Of a stretch of 64,000 nt of DNA, positions 54,389-62,788 are shown in pieces. The translations under genes were made by a program, and so were the position numbers. Numbering within the stretch: the first letter of the stretch is position 1; the number at the start of each line of letters is the position of its first letter. The notes below the pieces were generated by a model that saw only the letters and a program-made list of their open reading frames with translations, was not told the DNA's origin and ran no database searches. Source of the DNA: Rhizobium etli CFN 42 (GTDB lineage Bacteria > Pseudomonadota > Alphaproteobacteria > Rhizobiales > Rhizobiaceae); the NCBI RefSeq assembly GCF_000092045.1, contig NC_007762.1, positions 130,230-194,229 on the forward strand, read 5' to 3'.

Positions 54389-55188
54389 CAGCGGGGCTCC
54401 ATCTTCTGACCTTCGGGAATGCTCTTGATCTCGGCATTGAAGAATTTCTCGCGCCGCGCCTGGGCAAGGTCTTTGTCGGTCTGTTCCGTCTGAAGCCAAG
54501 TCCCCATCATTGTCATCTGTTGGGAGACGAGACCGCGAAGCTTCTGCATTTGCGCGACTTGCTGAGCAGCAATCTCGTGGCCGACCTGCAAAGCCTTCAT
54601 CTGCCCGTCGGCCGTCTCGGACATCGACCGCAGCGAGGACATCGTGCCTTCCTCGCTATCGAACTGGTCCGCCGTCAGACTCGCCGCCTTCAGTGTGCTG
54701 GCGATCGTGTCCCGGTTCGTATCGGACCAAGTTTGGTAGCTCGACGAAAAACTTGTCGCGTCCGGCAAATTGGTCTTGAGACTCGAGTAGCTTTGGAAGC
54801 GCTGCTGCAGCACGTCATCCGCATTGCCCATCGAAAACGAGATGCTTTGACCCTGATCGACGATGCTGCGCAACTGATTGAGGTCGCTTTCGACCTGCCC
54901 CCACATATGCGACGGGAGAGTTGCCGTGTTCTGAAGCAGATTTTGATAGATGTTCAGCTGCGTTTCGATCTGTTGGGCGAGTTGGCTGATCTGGGTGAGC
55001 TGGTTCTGGATCTGCTCACCGGACTTCCCGACCAAAGCGACCAGCTCGCCGTTGTTGAGGACCTGCGTCCACTCGGTGGCGGCACCAGTTGCGGTGCCGG
55101 CATCTGCGGGATTTGCGGCGGCGATCGTCAATGCGACCGCCGCAAGGCCGGCGAACAGCCTATTCGAAGTTGAGCAGCGATGCGGCAT
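54385..55188 (-). CDS. trbJ: TrbJ, VirB5-like protein
   Basis: A 267-residue secreted protein. Signal peptide LFAGLAAVALTIAAANPADA, then a helical body rich in Gln/Leu (IQNQLTQISQLAQQIETQLN, IYQNLLQNTATLPSHMWGQV) and a C-terminal helix (VAQMQKLRGLVSQQMTMMGT). This is the TrbJ/VirB5 family, a minor pilus component. It overlaps trbE by 29 bases if the annotated ATG is right. Confidence 0.92.
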   Translation of the reverse strand: MPHRCSTSNRLFAGLAAVALTIAAANPADAGTATGAATEWTQVLNNGELVALVGKSGEQIQNQLTQISQLAQQIETQLNIYQNLLQNTATLPSHMWGQVESDLNQLRSIVDQGQSISFSMGNADDVLQQRFQSYSSLKTNLPDATSFSSSYQTWSDTNRDTIASTLKAASLTADQFDSEEGTMSSLRSMSETADGQMKALQVGHEIAAQQVAQMQKLRGLVSQQMTMMGTWLQTEQTDKDLAQARREKFFNAEIKSIPEGQKMEPRW

Positions 55189-57616
55189 CGTGAACTCCTC
55201 TCGTTTGAAGCCAGTGGATCGGCCAGTCGCGGCCGTGTTCGGAATTGAGCGCGCGGATGCGCTTCAAGTCTTCCTTGCCCGATGCGCCGACGAAGCTGAG
55301 CGCCACGGGACCGAGCGCCATATCGAATAGGCGCCGGCCATCAAGGGTGACCACGTAATATTCGCGCTTGGGGATTGCGTTCGAAACGATCTCGATCTGT
55401 CGCTCATTGAACCCGATCCTCTCATAGAACTCGCGGGTCCCCGCCTCCCTGGCTGCGCCGTTGGGCAGGCAGATTTTCGTTGGGCAGGATTCCTTCAGCA
55501 CGTCGATGATCCCGGAACGCTCGGCATCCGAAATCGACTGCGTGGCGAGCACAACGGCGCAGTTGGCCTTGCGTAGCACTTTAAGCCATTCGCGGATCTT
55601 GCTACGGAATACCGGATGGCCGAGCATCAACCAGGCCTCGTCCAGGACGATCAGGCTCGGTGAGCCGTCGAGACGCTTCTCGATACGTCGGAACAGATAG
55701 GTGAGCACGGGCACGAGATTGCGCTCGCCCATGTTCATCAGTTGCTCGATTTCGAAAGTCTGGAAGGCACCCAGCGAGAGACCATCCTGTTCCGCATCGA
55801 GAAGCTGGCCCATCGGTCCGTCGACCGTGTAGTGGTGGAGCGCGTCCTTGATCTCGCGCATCTGCACGCCGCTGACGAAGTCCGAAAGCGATCGACCGGC
55901 TGCGCTGGCCATCAACCCAATCTGGCGCGAAATGGCGTTGCGATGATCAGGGGTGATGGCAACACCCTGCAGCGTCACCAGCATTTCGATCCATCCCGTG
56001 GCCCATGCGCGATCTGCATCATTGGAGAGCTCCGATAGCGGACAAAAGGCCAGTGCCCTCTCCGTTTCGTTGTGATCTCCACCAATCTCATAGTGATCGC
56101 CACCGGCGGCGAGCGTCAGCGGTAGCAGCGAGCTCCCCTTGTCGAAGGCGAAGATCTGGGCCCGTTCATACCGGCGGAACTGTGCGGCAATCAGTGCCAG
56201 CAGCGTCGACTTCCCCGAACCGGTCGGCCCGAAAATCAGCGTGTGGCCGACATCGTCGACATGCAGGTTCAGCCGGAACGGCGTCGACCCACTCGCCACC
56301 TGCATCAACGGCGGCGAGTTCGGCGGATAGAATGGGCACGGCGCGATCGGATTGCCTGACCAGACAGAGTTAAGCGGAACCAGATCGGCGAGATTGCTCG
56401 TGTTGATCAGCGGTTCGCGGATATTGCAGTACCAGTTGCCGGGCAGGCTGCCGAGAAAGGCGTCGGTGGCGTTGAGCGTCTCGATCCGCGCGCCGAATCC
56501 CTCCGCCTGGATCAGCCGGCGGATTGCTTCTGCTTTTTCCTGCAGGGCCTCCCGGTCGTGATCAAAGAGAACGATCACCGGCGTATAGTAGCCATAGGCC
56601 ACCAGCTGCGAGGAGGCTTGGGCGATGGCGTCTTCCGTCTCGGCCACCATGGTCATCGCGTCCTGGTCTACCGACCGGCTCTGCGTCTGGAAGAGCTGAT
56701 CGAAGAACGGCCGCACCTTCTGCTGCCACTTCTTACGGGTGCGTTCGAGTTTTTGCCGCGCCTCTTCCGCATCGAGGAAGATGAAGCGCGATGACCAGCG
56801 ATAAGTGAGCGGCATCAGATCCAGGCTGTTGAGAATTCCCGGCCAGCTCTCGGCCGGCAGTCCGTCGATCGCCACGACGCCGAGGAAACGGTTTTCGACC
56901 TTCGGCGTCAGGCCATGCTCGAGCTCGGCAGTTGCAAGCCAATCGAGATACATCGGGGCATCCGGCAGCCGGATCGGATGGTTCTCGCCTGTGACGCAAA
57001 AGCGAACGAATTGTAGCAGCTCGTCATAGCGGGCGACCCGCTCCCCTCCCCTCTCGACGGTTTCCCGGGTTTCCATGCGACGGATTGAAAGGGTGTTGGC
57101 GAAATACTGCTCGATCTCCCGGACAGCGTTCTTGAAAATGAACAGCACCGTATCCGCATAGGTCTTCTTTCGGCTTTCCTCGTCCGAGTAGATGTATTTG
57201 CTGAGCGCCGTCTTTTTTGATTCAAGCGGCCGATAGGTGAGGACGAGCGCGTGCTTGCTCTCGAAATGCCCCTGCTCGCGCGCGAAGTGTGCCCGCCGCT
57301 CGGCGTCGATCGCGCGCGTGACGGGATCGGGAAAGTGGCAACGATCATCCGACGGATAGTCGAATGTCGGGATGCGCACGGCTTCAACCTGGATCATCCA
57401 GCCGCTTCCAAGACGCGACAGGATCGTATTGATCTGCCGCGAGAGCTCGTTGCGCTCGAGGTCCGTGGCGCTTTCGGAATCCGGCCCGGCAAAATACCAG
57501 CCGGCAATCAGGCTTCCGTCTTTCAACAGGAGCACGCCATTGTCGACCAGGCCGGCATAGGGAACGAGATCCGCAAAGGAGGGGCCGGTGGCCCGGAAAC
57601 GTTTGAGAGCAACCAT
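55160..57616 (-). CDS. trbE: TrbE, VirB4-family ATPase
   Basis: An 818-residue conjugation ATPase. The N-terminal CagE/VirB4 region includes LVDNGVLLLKDGSLIAGWYF and IPTFDYPSDDRCHFPDP. The ATPase has Walker A FGPTGSGKSTLLALIA near residue 460 and Walker B SLIVLDEAWLMLGHPVFRSK near 640, then AVVLATQSISDAERSGIIDV. It powers pilus and channel assembly. Its stop overlaps the trbJ start region and its start is 9 bases from trbD. Confidence 0.96.
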   Translation of the reverse strand: MVALKRFRATGPSFADLVPYAGLVDNGVLLLKDGSLIAGWYFAGPDSESATDLERNELSRQINTILSRLGSGWMIQVEAVRIPTFDYPSDDRCHFPDPVTRAIDAERRAHFAREQGHFESKHALVLTYRPLESKKTALSKYIYSDEESRKKTYADTVLFIFKNAVREIEQYFANTLSIRRMETRETVERGGERVARYDELLQFVRFCVTGENHPIRLPDAPMYLDWLATAELEHGLTPKVENRFLGVVAIDGLPAESWPGILNSLDLMPLTYRWSSRFIFLDAEEARQKLERTRKKWQQKVRPFFDQLFQTQSRSVDQDAMTMVAETEDAIAQASSQLVAYGYYTPVIVLFDHDREALQEKAEAIRRLIQAEGFGARIETLNATDAFLGSLPGNWYCNIREPLINTSNLADLVPLNSVWSGNPIAPCPFYPPNSPPLMQVASGSTPFRLNLHVDDVGHTLIFGPTGSGKSTLLALIAAQFRRYERAQIFAFDKGSSLLPLTLAAGGDHYEIGGDHNETERALAFCPLSELSNDADRAWATGWIEMLVTLQGVAITPDHRNAISRQIGLMASAAGRSLSDFVSGVQMREIKDALHHYTVDGPMGQLLDAEQDGLSLGAFQTFEIEQLMNMGERNLVPVLTYLFRRIEKRLDGSPSLIVLDEAWLMLGHPVFRSKIREWLKVLRKANCAVVLATQSISDAERSGIIDVLKESCPTKICLPNGAAREAGTREFYERIGFNERQIEIVSNAIPKREYYVVTLDGRRLFDMALGPVALSFVGASGKEDLKRIRALNSEHGRDWPIHWLQTRGVHDAASLLNFE

Positions 57617-57625
57617 GCCTGCCCC

Positions 57626-57925
57626 TCAATACCGGCGCCACGGCGAGGAGGTCGCCTTGTAGTAATGCTTGTAGGAGATATGGCGGACATAAACCTGTCG
57701 CATCAGCGGATCGGCCTTGGCCATCATCCTCAAAAGCCCGACGATGACGATCCAGACGGCAACGCCGAAGAGCGCGGAATAGACCGTGAGGACGACGAAG
57801 ATCAGAATGACTGCGGCAAGGCCGGTGATCAGCACCAGTTCCCGGTCCGCGCCCATCAGGAGGTTCGGCCGCGACAGCGCACGGTGGATGCGGTTGCGTT
57901 GCAGCCCGGACAGGGACTCAGCCAT
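57626..57925 (-). CDS. trbD: TrbD, VirB3-like protein
   Basis: A 99-residue protein from [20 protein letters not shown] (ATG 57925). Two adjacent hydrophobic segments ([20 protein letters not shown] and [20 protein letters not shown]) and a basic/aromatic tail ([20 protein letters not shown]). It corresponds to VirB3 and works with TrbE. It overlaps trbC by 8 bases. Confidence 0.93.
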   Translation of the reverse strand: MAESLSGLQRNRIHRALSRPNLLMGADRELVLITGLAAVILIFVVLTVYSALFGVAVWIVIVGLLRMMAKADPLMRQVYVRHISYKHYYKATSSPWRRY

Positions 57926-58301
57926 GAGCCCCCTCCCCTGTTTCGCTTTGACCGATTGAGGTGGTTTGCTCGTCTGGAGTTCCGATGGAAGCTCCCGTCG
58001 CGCCGAATAGGCCGACGATGTTGGTGGCCCCAAGTAGGATGCCGGCGACGAGCACGATGTACATGAGCCGCCGCGCGAAATCGTTCAGCTCGCCGCCAAA
58101 GATCAGCATACCGCCGGCGATTGCGACCGCTGCAAGGGCAATGGCACCCGCGACCGGACCGGTGATCGACTCCTGGATCTGCTGCAGCGGTCCTTCCCAG
58201 GGAAGACTGCCGCCGGAACTGGCGAGCGCCGGCGCGACCGAGGCAAGGACGATGGGTGCCGCGAGGAGTACCGCGGCTACGACTGCGTTCCTACGCGACA
58301 T
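57918..58301 (-). CDS. trbC: TrbC, conjugative pilin
   Basis: A 127-residue pilin precursor from [20 protein letters not shown] (ATG 58301), signal cut near ALASSGG. Mature segment [20 protein letters not shown] and hydrophobic [20 protein letters not shown], then [20 protein letters not shown]. In this system TraF is expected to process and cyclise it. It starts inside the trbB stop region, so the genes overlap by 11 bases. Confidence 0.94.
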   Translation of the reverse strand: MSRRNAVVAAVLLAAPIVLASVAPALASSGGSLPWEGPLQQIQESITGPVAGAIALAAVAIAGGMLIFGGELNDFARRLMYIVLVAGILLGATNIVGLFGATGASIGTPDEQTTSIGQSETGEGAHG

Positions 58302-59268
58302 GGCGCGCCTCCTGTTCTTCTGTAAGCTGGTCGGATTCGATCTCGTATTGGCCGCCTGCGAAGCGCTCGACCTGGATGACGTCGCGAACACGCCGCCCGC
58401 GCGGCGTCCGTTCAATCGAGACGATGAGATCGACCGCTTCACCGATCACTTCGTGCATCGGCTGTTGGCTGGCTTCGGCGGTCAGTTGCTCAAGGCGGCG
58501 AAGCGCCGACATTGCAGTGTTGGAATGGATGGTTGCCACGCCTCCTGGATGACCGGTGTTCCATGCCTTCAGCAACGTGAGCGCAGCCCCGTCGCGGACC
58601 TCGCCGACCACGATCCGATCCGGACGCAGGCGCATGGTGCTCTTCAACAGTCGCGCCATGTCGACTGTATCGCTGGTGTGGAGAAGCACGGCGTTGTCGG
58701 CGGCGCATTGAATCTCGGCGGTGTCCTCCAGAATGACCAGACGGTCTTCAGGGGCCGACTTGACGATTTCAGCGATAACGGCGTTGGCGAGCGTCGTCTT
58801 GCCTGATCCTGTGCCCCCGGAGATGATGATATTGAGCCGCGACGAAATCGCGCTGCGGATGGTCGAAGCCTGGTGTTCGGTCATCATGGCAGACCGCACA
58901 TAATCGTCGAGCGGGATCAGGCGCAAGGCACGCCGCCTGATGGTGAAGGCCGGTTTGGCGACGACCGGAGGCAACAATCCTTCGAAGCGATGACCTCCGA
59001 TCGGCAATTCCCCTGAGATGATCGGCTGCTCGGTGTCGACCTCCGACTGGAGTGCATGTGCCACGGTTCCGATCACCATTTCCGCAGCCGCTGAAGACAT
59101 TTCGCCGGCTGGCGCCACGCCATGCCCCAGCCGTTCAATGAATAGCTTGCCATCGGGATTGAGCATGATTTCAACGACGGTTGAGTCGTCCAACGCGACG
59201 CAAAGCTGATCGCCGAGAGCCTCCTGAAGTTTTCGGACAAGTCGGGGATGGGAGCGAAGCTGGTTCAC
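58291..59268 (-). CDS. trbB: TrbB, VirB11-like ATPase
   Basis: A 325-residue secretion ATPase from a GTG at 59268 (AAGGAGACAGCC upstream). An upstream ATG at 59352 is unlikely because it would overlap traI. Walker [18 protein letters not shown] near residue 150, [11 protein letters not shown] (Asp box), and [20 protein letters not shown] with the Walker B. It drives mating-pair formation. It follows the traI stop by 10 bases, so both are on one mRNA. Confidence 0.95.
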   Translation of the reverse strand: MNQLRSHPRLVRKLQEALGDQLCVALDDSTVVEIMLNPDGKLFIERLGHGVAPAGEMSSAAAEMVIGTVAHALQSEVDTEQPIISGELPIGGHRFEGLLPPVVAKPAFTIRRRALRLIPLDDYVRSAMMTEHQASTIRSAISSRLNIIISGGTGSGKTTLANAVIAEIVKSAPEDRLVILEDTAEIQCAADNAVLLHTSDTVDMARLLKSTMRLRPDRIVVGEVRDGAALTLLKAWNTGHPGGVATIHSNTAMSALRRLEQLTAEASQQPMHEVIGEAVDLIVSIERTPRGRRVRDVIQVERFAGGQYEIESDQLTEEQEARHVA

Positions 59269-59278
59269 GGCTGTCTCC

Positions 59279-59902
59279 TTACGCTGCTTTACTGACGGAG
59301 CTGAGTTCGGATCGATAGTCGGAGGGTCGCAGACGTAGGAACATGCTGGCATTCACGGGCAGGATGCCAGCGACGGCCATCGTCACGCCGATCTTCTTGG
59401 GCTCGCCCAATCGCTGCAGCGGCCAACCGACGCGGGCGAGAATCCGCTCGAAGCGGAGATCGGTCACGGTGACGATGTCGGTGTAGCCATTCGACATGCA
59501 CCATTCGATGATGCCTGCGAACATGGTCAGCGTCGCTTCATGCACTGAGCCGACTCCCCTGCCCTCTCCGAGGGAAGTGTCAATGCAGAAACGCGAACTC
59601 TCGATCATCGCGGCATGAGCATTGAGTTGGCCCTCGGGGAGCAGCGCCGGGAAAACGTCGGTCACCATAGTGGGGCCGAGTGCGGGAAGAAGCCTCGCGC
59701 ACCCCGCCAGTTGGCCAGTCCCTGCGATGGCAAGAACGTAGGTCGGCCGAAGCGCGTCAAAATTATCCGACTCGCATCCCGCCGTAACGTCGACTTCCCA
59801 ACCCAATCGAGCGGAGAAGACACGTGCGCGAAGCTGGTGGTGACTATGGAGGAGATGTGCCTCTTCGATCGTTCGAGGCGTTGAGAACGCGACAACTTGC
59901 AT
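59279..59902 (-). CDS. traI: TraI, acyl-homoserine lactone synthase
   Basis: A 207-residue LuxI-family synthase with the conserved residues RARVFSARLGWEVDVTAG (Arg, Phe, Trp), CESDNFDALRPTYVLA (Asp), AGCARLLPALG (Arg) and MIESSRFCID (Glu, Arg). It makes the diffusible signal that TraR senses. It is the first gene of the traI-trb operon, so activation by TraR raises its own signal. GGAGAAATTC precedes the ATG and a dyad lies 61 bases upstream (59963-59978). Confidence 0.95.
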   Translation of the reverse strand: MQVVAFSTPRTIEEAHLLHSHHQLRARVFSARLGWEVDVTAGCESDNFDALRPTYVLAIAGTGQLAGCARLLPALGPTMVTDVFPALLPEGQLNAHAAMIESSRFCIDTSLGEGRGVGSVHEATLTMFAGIIEWCMSNGYTDIVTVTDLRFERILARVGWPLQRLGEPKKIGVTMAVAGILPVNASMFLRLRPSDYRSELSSVSKAA

Positions 59903-59962
59903 GAATTTCTCCGTCGTTTGTGGTCGGCGGGGAAATGAGCACGATTTAGAATTGGGATGCAG

Positions 59963-59978
59963 TTGTAGAATCCTACAA
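59963..59978. promoter_or_regulatory. Dyad upstream of traI, candidate TraR box
   Basis: TTGTAG-AATC-CTACAA is a perfect 6-bp dyad, 61-76 bases upstream of the traI start, near where a TraR or other LuxR-type box should overlap or abut the -35 region. It does not match the Ti tra-box consensus, so specificity may differ on this plasmid. It could also serve repA, which is divergent. Confidence 0.5.
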
Positions 59979-60257
59979 GCTCACGACGAGTGAGTCGCGC
60001 CGCGAAAGCCTCCAGGTTGGCGAACGCGGCTACTTTTGCGCCCAAAACGATGAGGCGGACTTGCAGGATTCACAGTAAAACGGATAGTGAACGCGCCGGA
60101 ATAGAATGCTTGCTAACCGGCGAATATTCAAGGACAAATAGGCTTGGCCTTGAGTTTTCGCCTTCGTTGCGTTAACCGGCTGTTAACCATTAAGTCCTTG
60201 CCAACGAATGGCTTTTGCGTATCGTCACGGTAAATCTGCCGTTCTGGCAAAAAAACC

Positions 60258-61493
60258 GTGATGAGAGATTCTAACGTGAGCGTGGCGACAAACCCGAACC
60301 GCAAGGCTTTGCCCAGCGTCGATGAAACCATTGGTGAGCAGGCCGATTTGCTGAGCTCGCAGCTTCAGTCGATGAGCGAAGCACTCTTTCCGCCCTCCTC
60401 TCAGAAGATCCTGCGAAAGTTCACCTCCGGCGAAGCCGCCCGGTTGATGGGTGTGTCTGATTCCACGCTAAGAAAGATGACGCTGGCGGGCGAAGGCCCG
60501 CAGCCTGAAACGACCAGCAACGGTCGGCGGCTCTATACCTTGTCCGACATCAATCAAATCCGACGACTGCTGGCACAATCGACCCGCGGCCGCGAAAGCA
60601 TCGAGTTCGTTCCTCATCGCCGTCCCGGCGAGCATCTTCAGGTCCTCGCCGTAACGAATTTCAAAGGCGGGTCAGGCAAGACGACCACCTCTGCTCATCT
60701 TGCACAGTACCTCGCGCTGCAGGGTTATCGCGTTCTTGCGGTAGATCTCGATCCCCAAGCGAGCTTGTCCGCCCTGCTCGGCGTTCTCCCTGAACTCGAC
60801 GTTGCGTCCAACCAGACCCTCTATGCTGCAATCCGATATGATAGCGAGCGCCGCAATCTCTCGGAGGTTATCCGTTCGACATATTTTGACGGCCTCGATC
60901 TCGTGCCGGGCAACCTGGAGCTCATGGAGTTCGAGCATACCACACCCAAGGCGCTGAGCGCTGGCGCTGTCGGTGAAACTCTTTTCTTTGCGCGCGTCGC
61001 AGCAGCAATCGATGAAGTCGCCGATAATTACGACGTCGTCGTGATCGATTGCCCGCCGCAGCTCGGCTTTCTTACCTTGAGCGGATTATGCGCTGCGACC
61101 GCGATGATTGTAACCGTGCACCCGCAGATGCTTGATATCTCGTCGATGAGCCAATTTCTGTTGATGACCCGCGACCTCCTTGGTGTCGTTCGCGATGCCG
61201 GCGGCGACCTCAAGTACGATTTCATTCGCTATCTTCTAACGCGATTCGAGCCGCAGGACGCCCCGCAAACGAAAGTAGCTGCCCTCCTCCGTAACCTATT
61301 TGACGATCACGTCCTGACGAACCCGATGGTCAAATCCGCAGCCGTATCAGATGCCGGACTCACGAAGCAAACGCTCTATGAGATCGGACGCGAGAACCTG
61401 ACCCGATCCACCTATGACCGGGCCATGGAAGCGCTCGACGCGGTAAATTCCGAGGTCGAAACCCTTATCAAGCAGGCATGGGGTCGAGCGTGA
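60258..61493 (+). CDS. repA: RepA, ParA-type partition ATPase
   Basis: A 411-residue protein. The N-terminal helix-turn-helix (FTSGEAARLMGVSDSTLRKM) precedes a ParA ATPase with the deviant Walker A NFKGGSGKTTTSAHLAQYL near residue 135, VLAVDLDPQASLSALLG, and VVVIDCPPQLGFLTLSG. With RepB it partitions the plasmid and represses the repABC operon. The start at 60258 follows an A-rich stretch without a clear Shine-Dalgarno. An internal ATG two codons on, or a GTG at 60276, is possible. Its leader (60000-60257) carries GTTAACC repeats near 60171-60187. Confidence 0.96.
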   Translation: MMRDSNVSVATNPNRKALPSVDETIGEQADLLSSQLQSMSEALFPPSSQKILRKFTSGEAARLMGVSDSTLRKMTLAGEGPQPETTSNGRRLYTLSDINQIRRLLAQSTRGRESIEFVPHRRPGEHLQVLAVTNFKGGSGKTTTSAHLAQYLALQGYRVLAVDLDPQASLSALLGVLPELDVASNQTLYAAIRYDSERRNLSEVIRSTYFDGLDLVPGNLELMEFEHTTPKALSAGAVGETLFFARVAAAIDEVADNYDVVVIDCPPQLGFLTLSGLCAATAMIVTVHPQMLDISSMSQFLLMTRDLLGVVRDAGGDLKYDFIRYLLTRFEPQDAPQTKVAALLRNLFDDHVLTNPMVKSAAVSDAGLTKQTLYEIGRENLTRSTYDRAMEALDAVNSEVETLIKQAWGRA

Positions 61494-61597
61494 CGGACCT
61501 TCACCAAATCGCAAAACGCCGGCAGGCTCGCCAGTTGTTGGGAGCTCCCAACAGTGCCGAAGTTTCGAGCGCAAAGACAGCAGGAGAGGTAATGTGA
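61490..61597 (+). CDS. Short frame linking repA and repB
   Basis: A 35-codon frame from a GTG at 61490 that overlaps the repA stop (GTGA), reading MTDLHQIAKRRQARQLLGAP and ending with a stop that overlaps the repB GTG (ATGTGA at 61592-61597). The parS palindrome lies inside it. It could carry ribosomes from repA to repB (translational coupling) or be a small peptide. The basic N-terminus and the exact overlaps at both ends argue against chance, but no homologue is known to me. Confidence 0.4.
   Translation: MTDLHQIAKRRQARQLLGAPNSAEVSSAKTAGEVM
61537..61552. promoter_or_regulatory. parS centromere-like site
   Basis: GTTGGGAGCTCCCAAC is a perfect 16-bp palindrome that fits the repABC parS consensus GTTNNNNGCNNNNAAC. 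It lies between repA and repB, a usual place. RepB should bind it for partition. It is the only site with this consensus that I noticed in the window. Confidence 0.92.
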
Positions 61598-62601
61598 GCA
61601 GGAAGGATTCAATCGACTCCCTCTTCCTGAAGAAGCCCGTTGCGACGGCTTCATCAGCCTCAAAGTCATCCGACCGTGTGCGCACCGGCGCAATCTCGGC
61701 CATGGGCTCGTCCCTGCATGAGATGGCTGAGAATGCGAAACAGGCGAGCAAGCTACAGCAGCAGCTCGCCGAAGGTGAGGCAGTCATCTCCATCGAAACG
61801 GCTTCTATCGACACGTCGAAAATCGTCGACCGAATTCCGATCGATGTAGACCCCGCGTTCGACGCTCTGGTCGAAAGTATCGCCGAACACGGACAGCAAG
61901 TGCCGATCCTCGTGCGACCGAACCCGCAAGCCTCGGGGCGATTCCAGATCGCTTACGGTCGTCGGCGCGTAAAGGCGGCCGAGAAACTCGGCCGCCCGGT
62001 TCGTGCGATCGTCCGCAACCTCTCGGATAGCCAGCTCTATATCGCCCAGGGCCGCGAAAACCTCGATCGTAAAGACCTATCTTTCATCGAAAAAGCGTTC
62101 TTTGCAAAGAACCTTGAAGACGACGGATGTGATCGTCCGACGATCATTGCGGCGCTTGTCTCGGACAAAGCGGACGTGAGCCGCTATGTGGCTGTCGCCC
62201 GACAGGTACCGGAGGAGTTGGTCAAATTGATTGGCCCAGCGCCGAAAGCCGGACGCGCGCGTTGGATGACCCTTGTCGAACACCTCTCCTCCCCAGCTAA
62301 ACTTGCGACTGCGCATGAACTGGTAGCTGGTTTCGCGGAGAACAGACTTCAAAGCGACGCGCGGTTAGACGCACTGTTGCGTGCCCTTAGCGAGCCGAGC
62401 AAGAAATCGCGCGCCAATAGGACGGACGTTTGGAAGACCCCTCTTGGGAAACGGGCTGCCCGCGTCGAGGCGCGTGAAGGAAAGACGTCAATTACTTTCG
62501 AAGAGAAAGTCGTCCCAGCGTTTGGACAGTTTGTTTCGGCAAAGCTGGACCAGCTTTACAAGGAATTTCAGGAACTCAACGGTGATGGAGATGAGCGATG
62601 A
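61594..62601 (+). CDS. repB: RepB, ParB-type partition protein
   Basis: A 335-residue ParB-family protein from a GTG at 61594. The central ParB domain has LVESIAEHGQQVPILVRPNP, FQIAYGRRRVKAAEKLGRPV and YIAQGRENLDRKDLSFIEKA, followed by the DNA-binding helices (VSDKADVSRYVAVARQVPEE). The C-terminus (VVPAFGQFVSAKLDQLYKEF) should dimerise. It binds parS at 61537-61552 and acts with RepA in segregation and operon control. Confidence 0.96.
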   Translation: MSRKDSIDSLFLKKPVATASSASKSSDRVRTGAISAMGSSLHEMAENAKQASKLQQQLAEGEAVISIETASIDTSKIVDRIPIDVDPAFDALVESIAEHGQQVPILVRPNPQASGRFQIAYGRRRVKAAEKLGRPVRAIVRNLSDSQLYIAQGRENLDRKDLSFIEKAFFAKNLEDDGCDRPTIIAALVSDKADVSRYVAVARQVPEELVKLIGPAPKAGRARWMTLVEHLSSPAKLATAHELVAGFAENRLQSDARLDALLRALSEPSKKSRANRTDVWKTPLGKRAARVEAREGKTSITFEEKVVPAFGQFVSAKLDQLYKEFQELNGDGDER

Positions 62602-62639
62602 ACTAAGCCTGTGATAGGTGGCTAGACCGCACTCACACG

Positions 62640-62695
62640 GCAAAGAAAAAGGCCCCCGAAACAGATCCCGGAAGCCCTTCTCAATTAGTTCGCAC
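62640..62695 (-). ncRNA. Counter-transcribed RNA controlling repC (inc-alpha)
   Basis: On the minus strand a sigma-70-like promoter, TTGACG (62724-62729) and GATTCT (62701-62706) with a 17-base spacer, points leftward. About 20-50 bases on, CCGGAAGCC-side GGCTTCCG (62669-62676) pairs with CGGGGGCC (62651-62658) with G-U pairs, followed by five T (62646-62650), a Rho-independent terminator. RepABC plasmids carry such an RNA, about 50-60 nt, between repB and repC, where it limits RepC synthesis. Predicted ends are approximate. Confidence 0.85.
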
Positions 62696-62788
62696 CTAAG
62701 AGAATCGCATTTCCCGGAATCCACGTCAAGAGTCTTTGGCATCGTTTTGGTGGGCGTTTTTCTGTTGCCTTTAGAAAGGTAGAGGAAA

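Noticed and set aside
60171..60187. GTTAACCGGCTGTTAAC as a second parS
   Set aside because: It is 17 bases and does not fit GTTNNNNGCNNNNAAC. It is a repeat of GTTAACC and more likely part of the repA promoter region.
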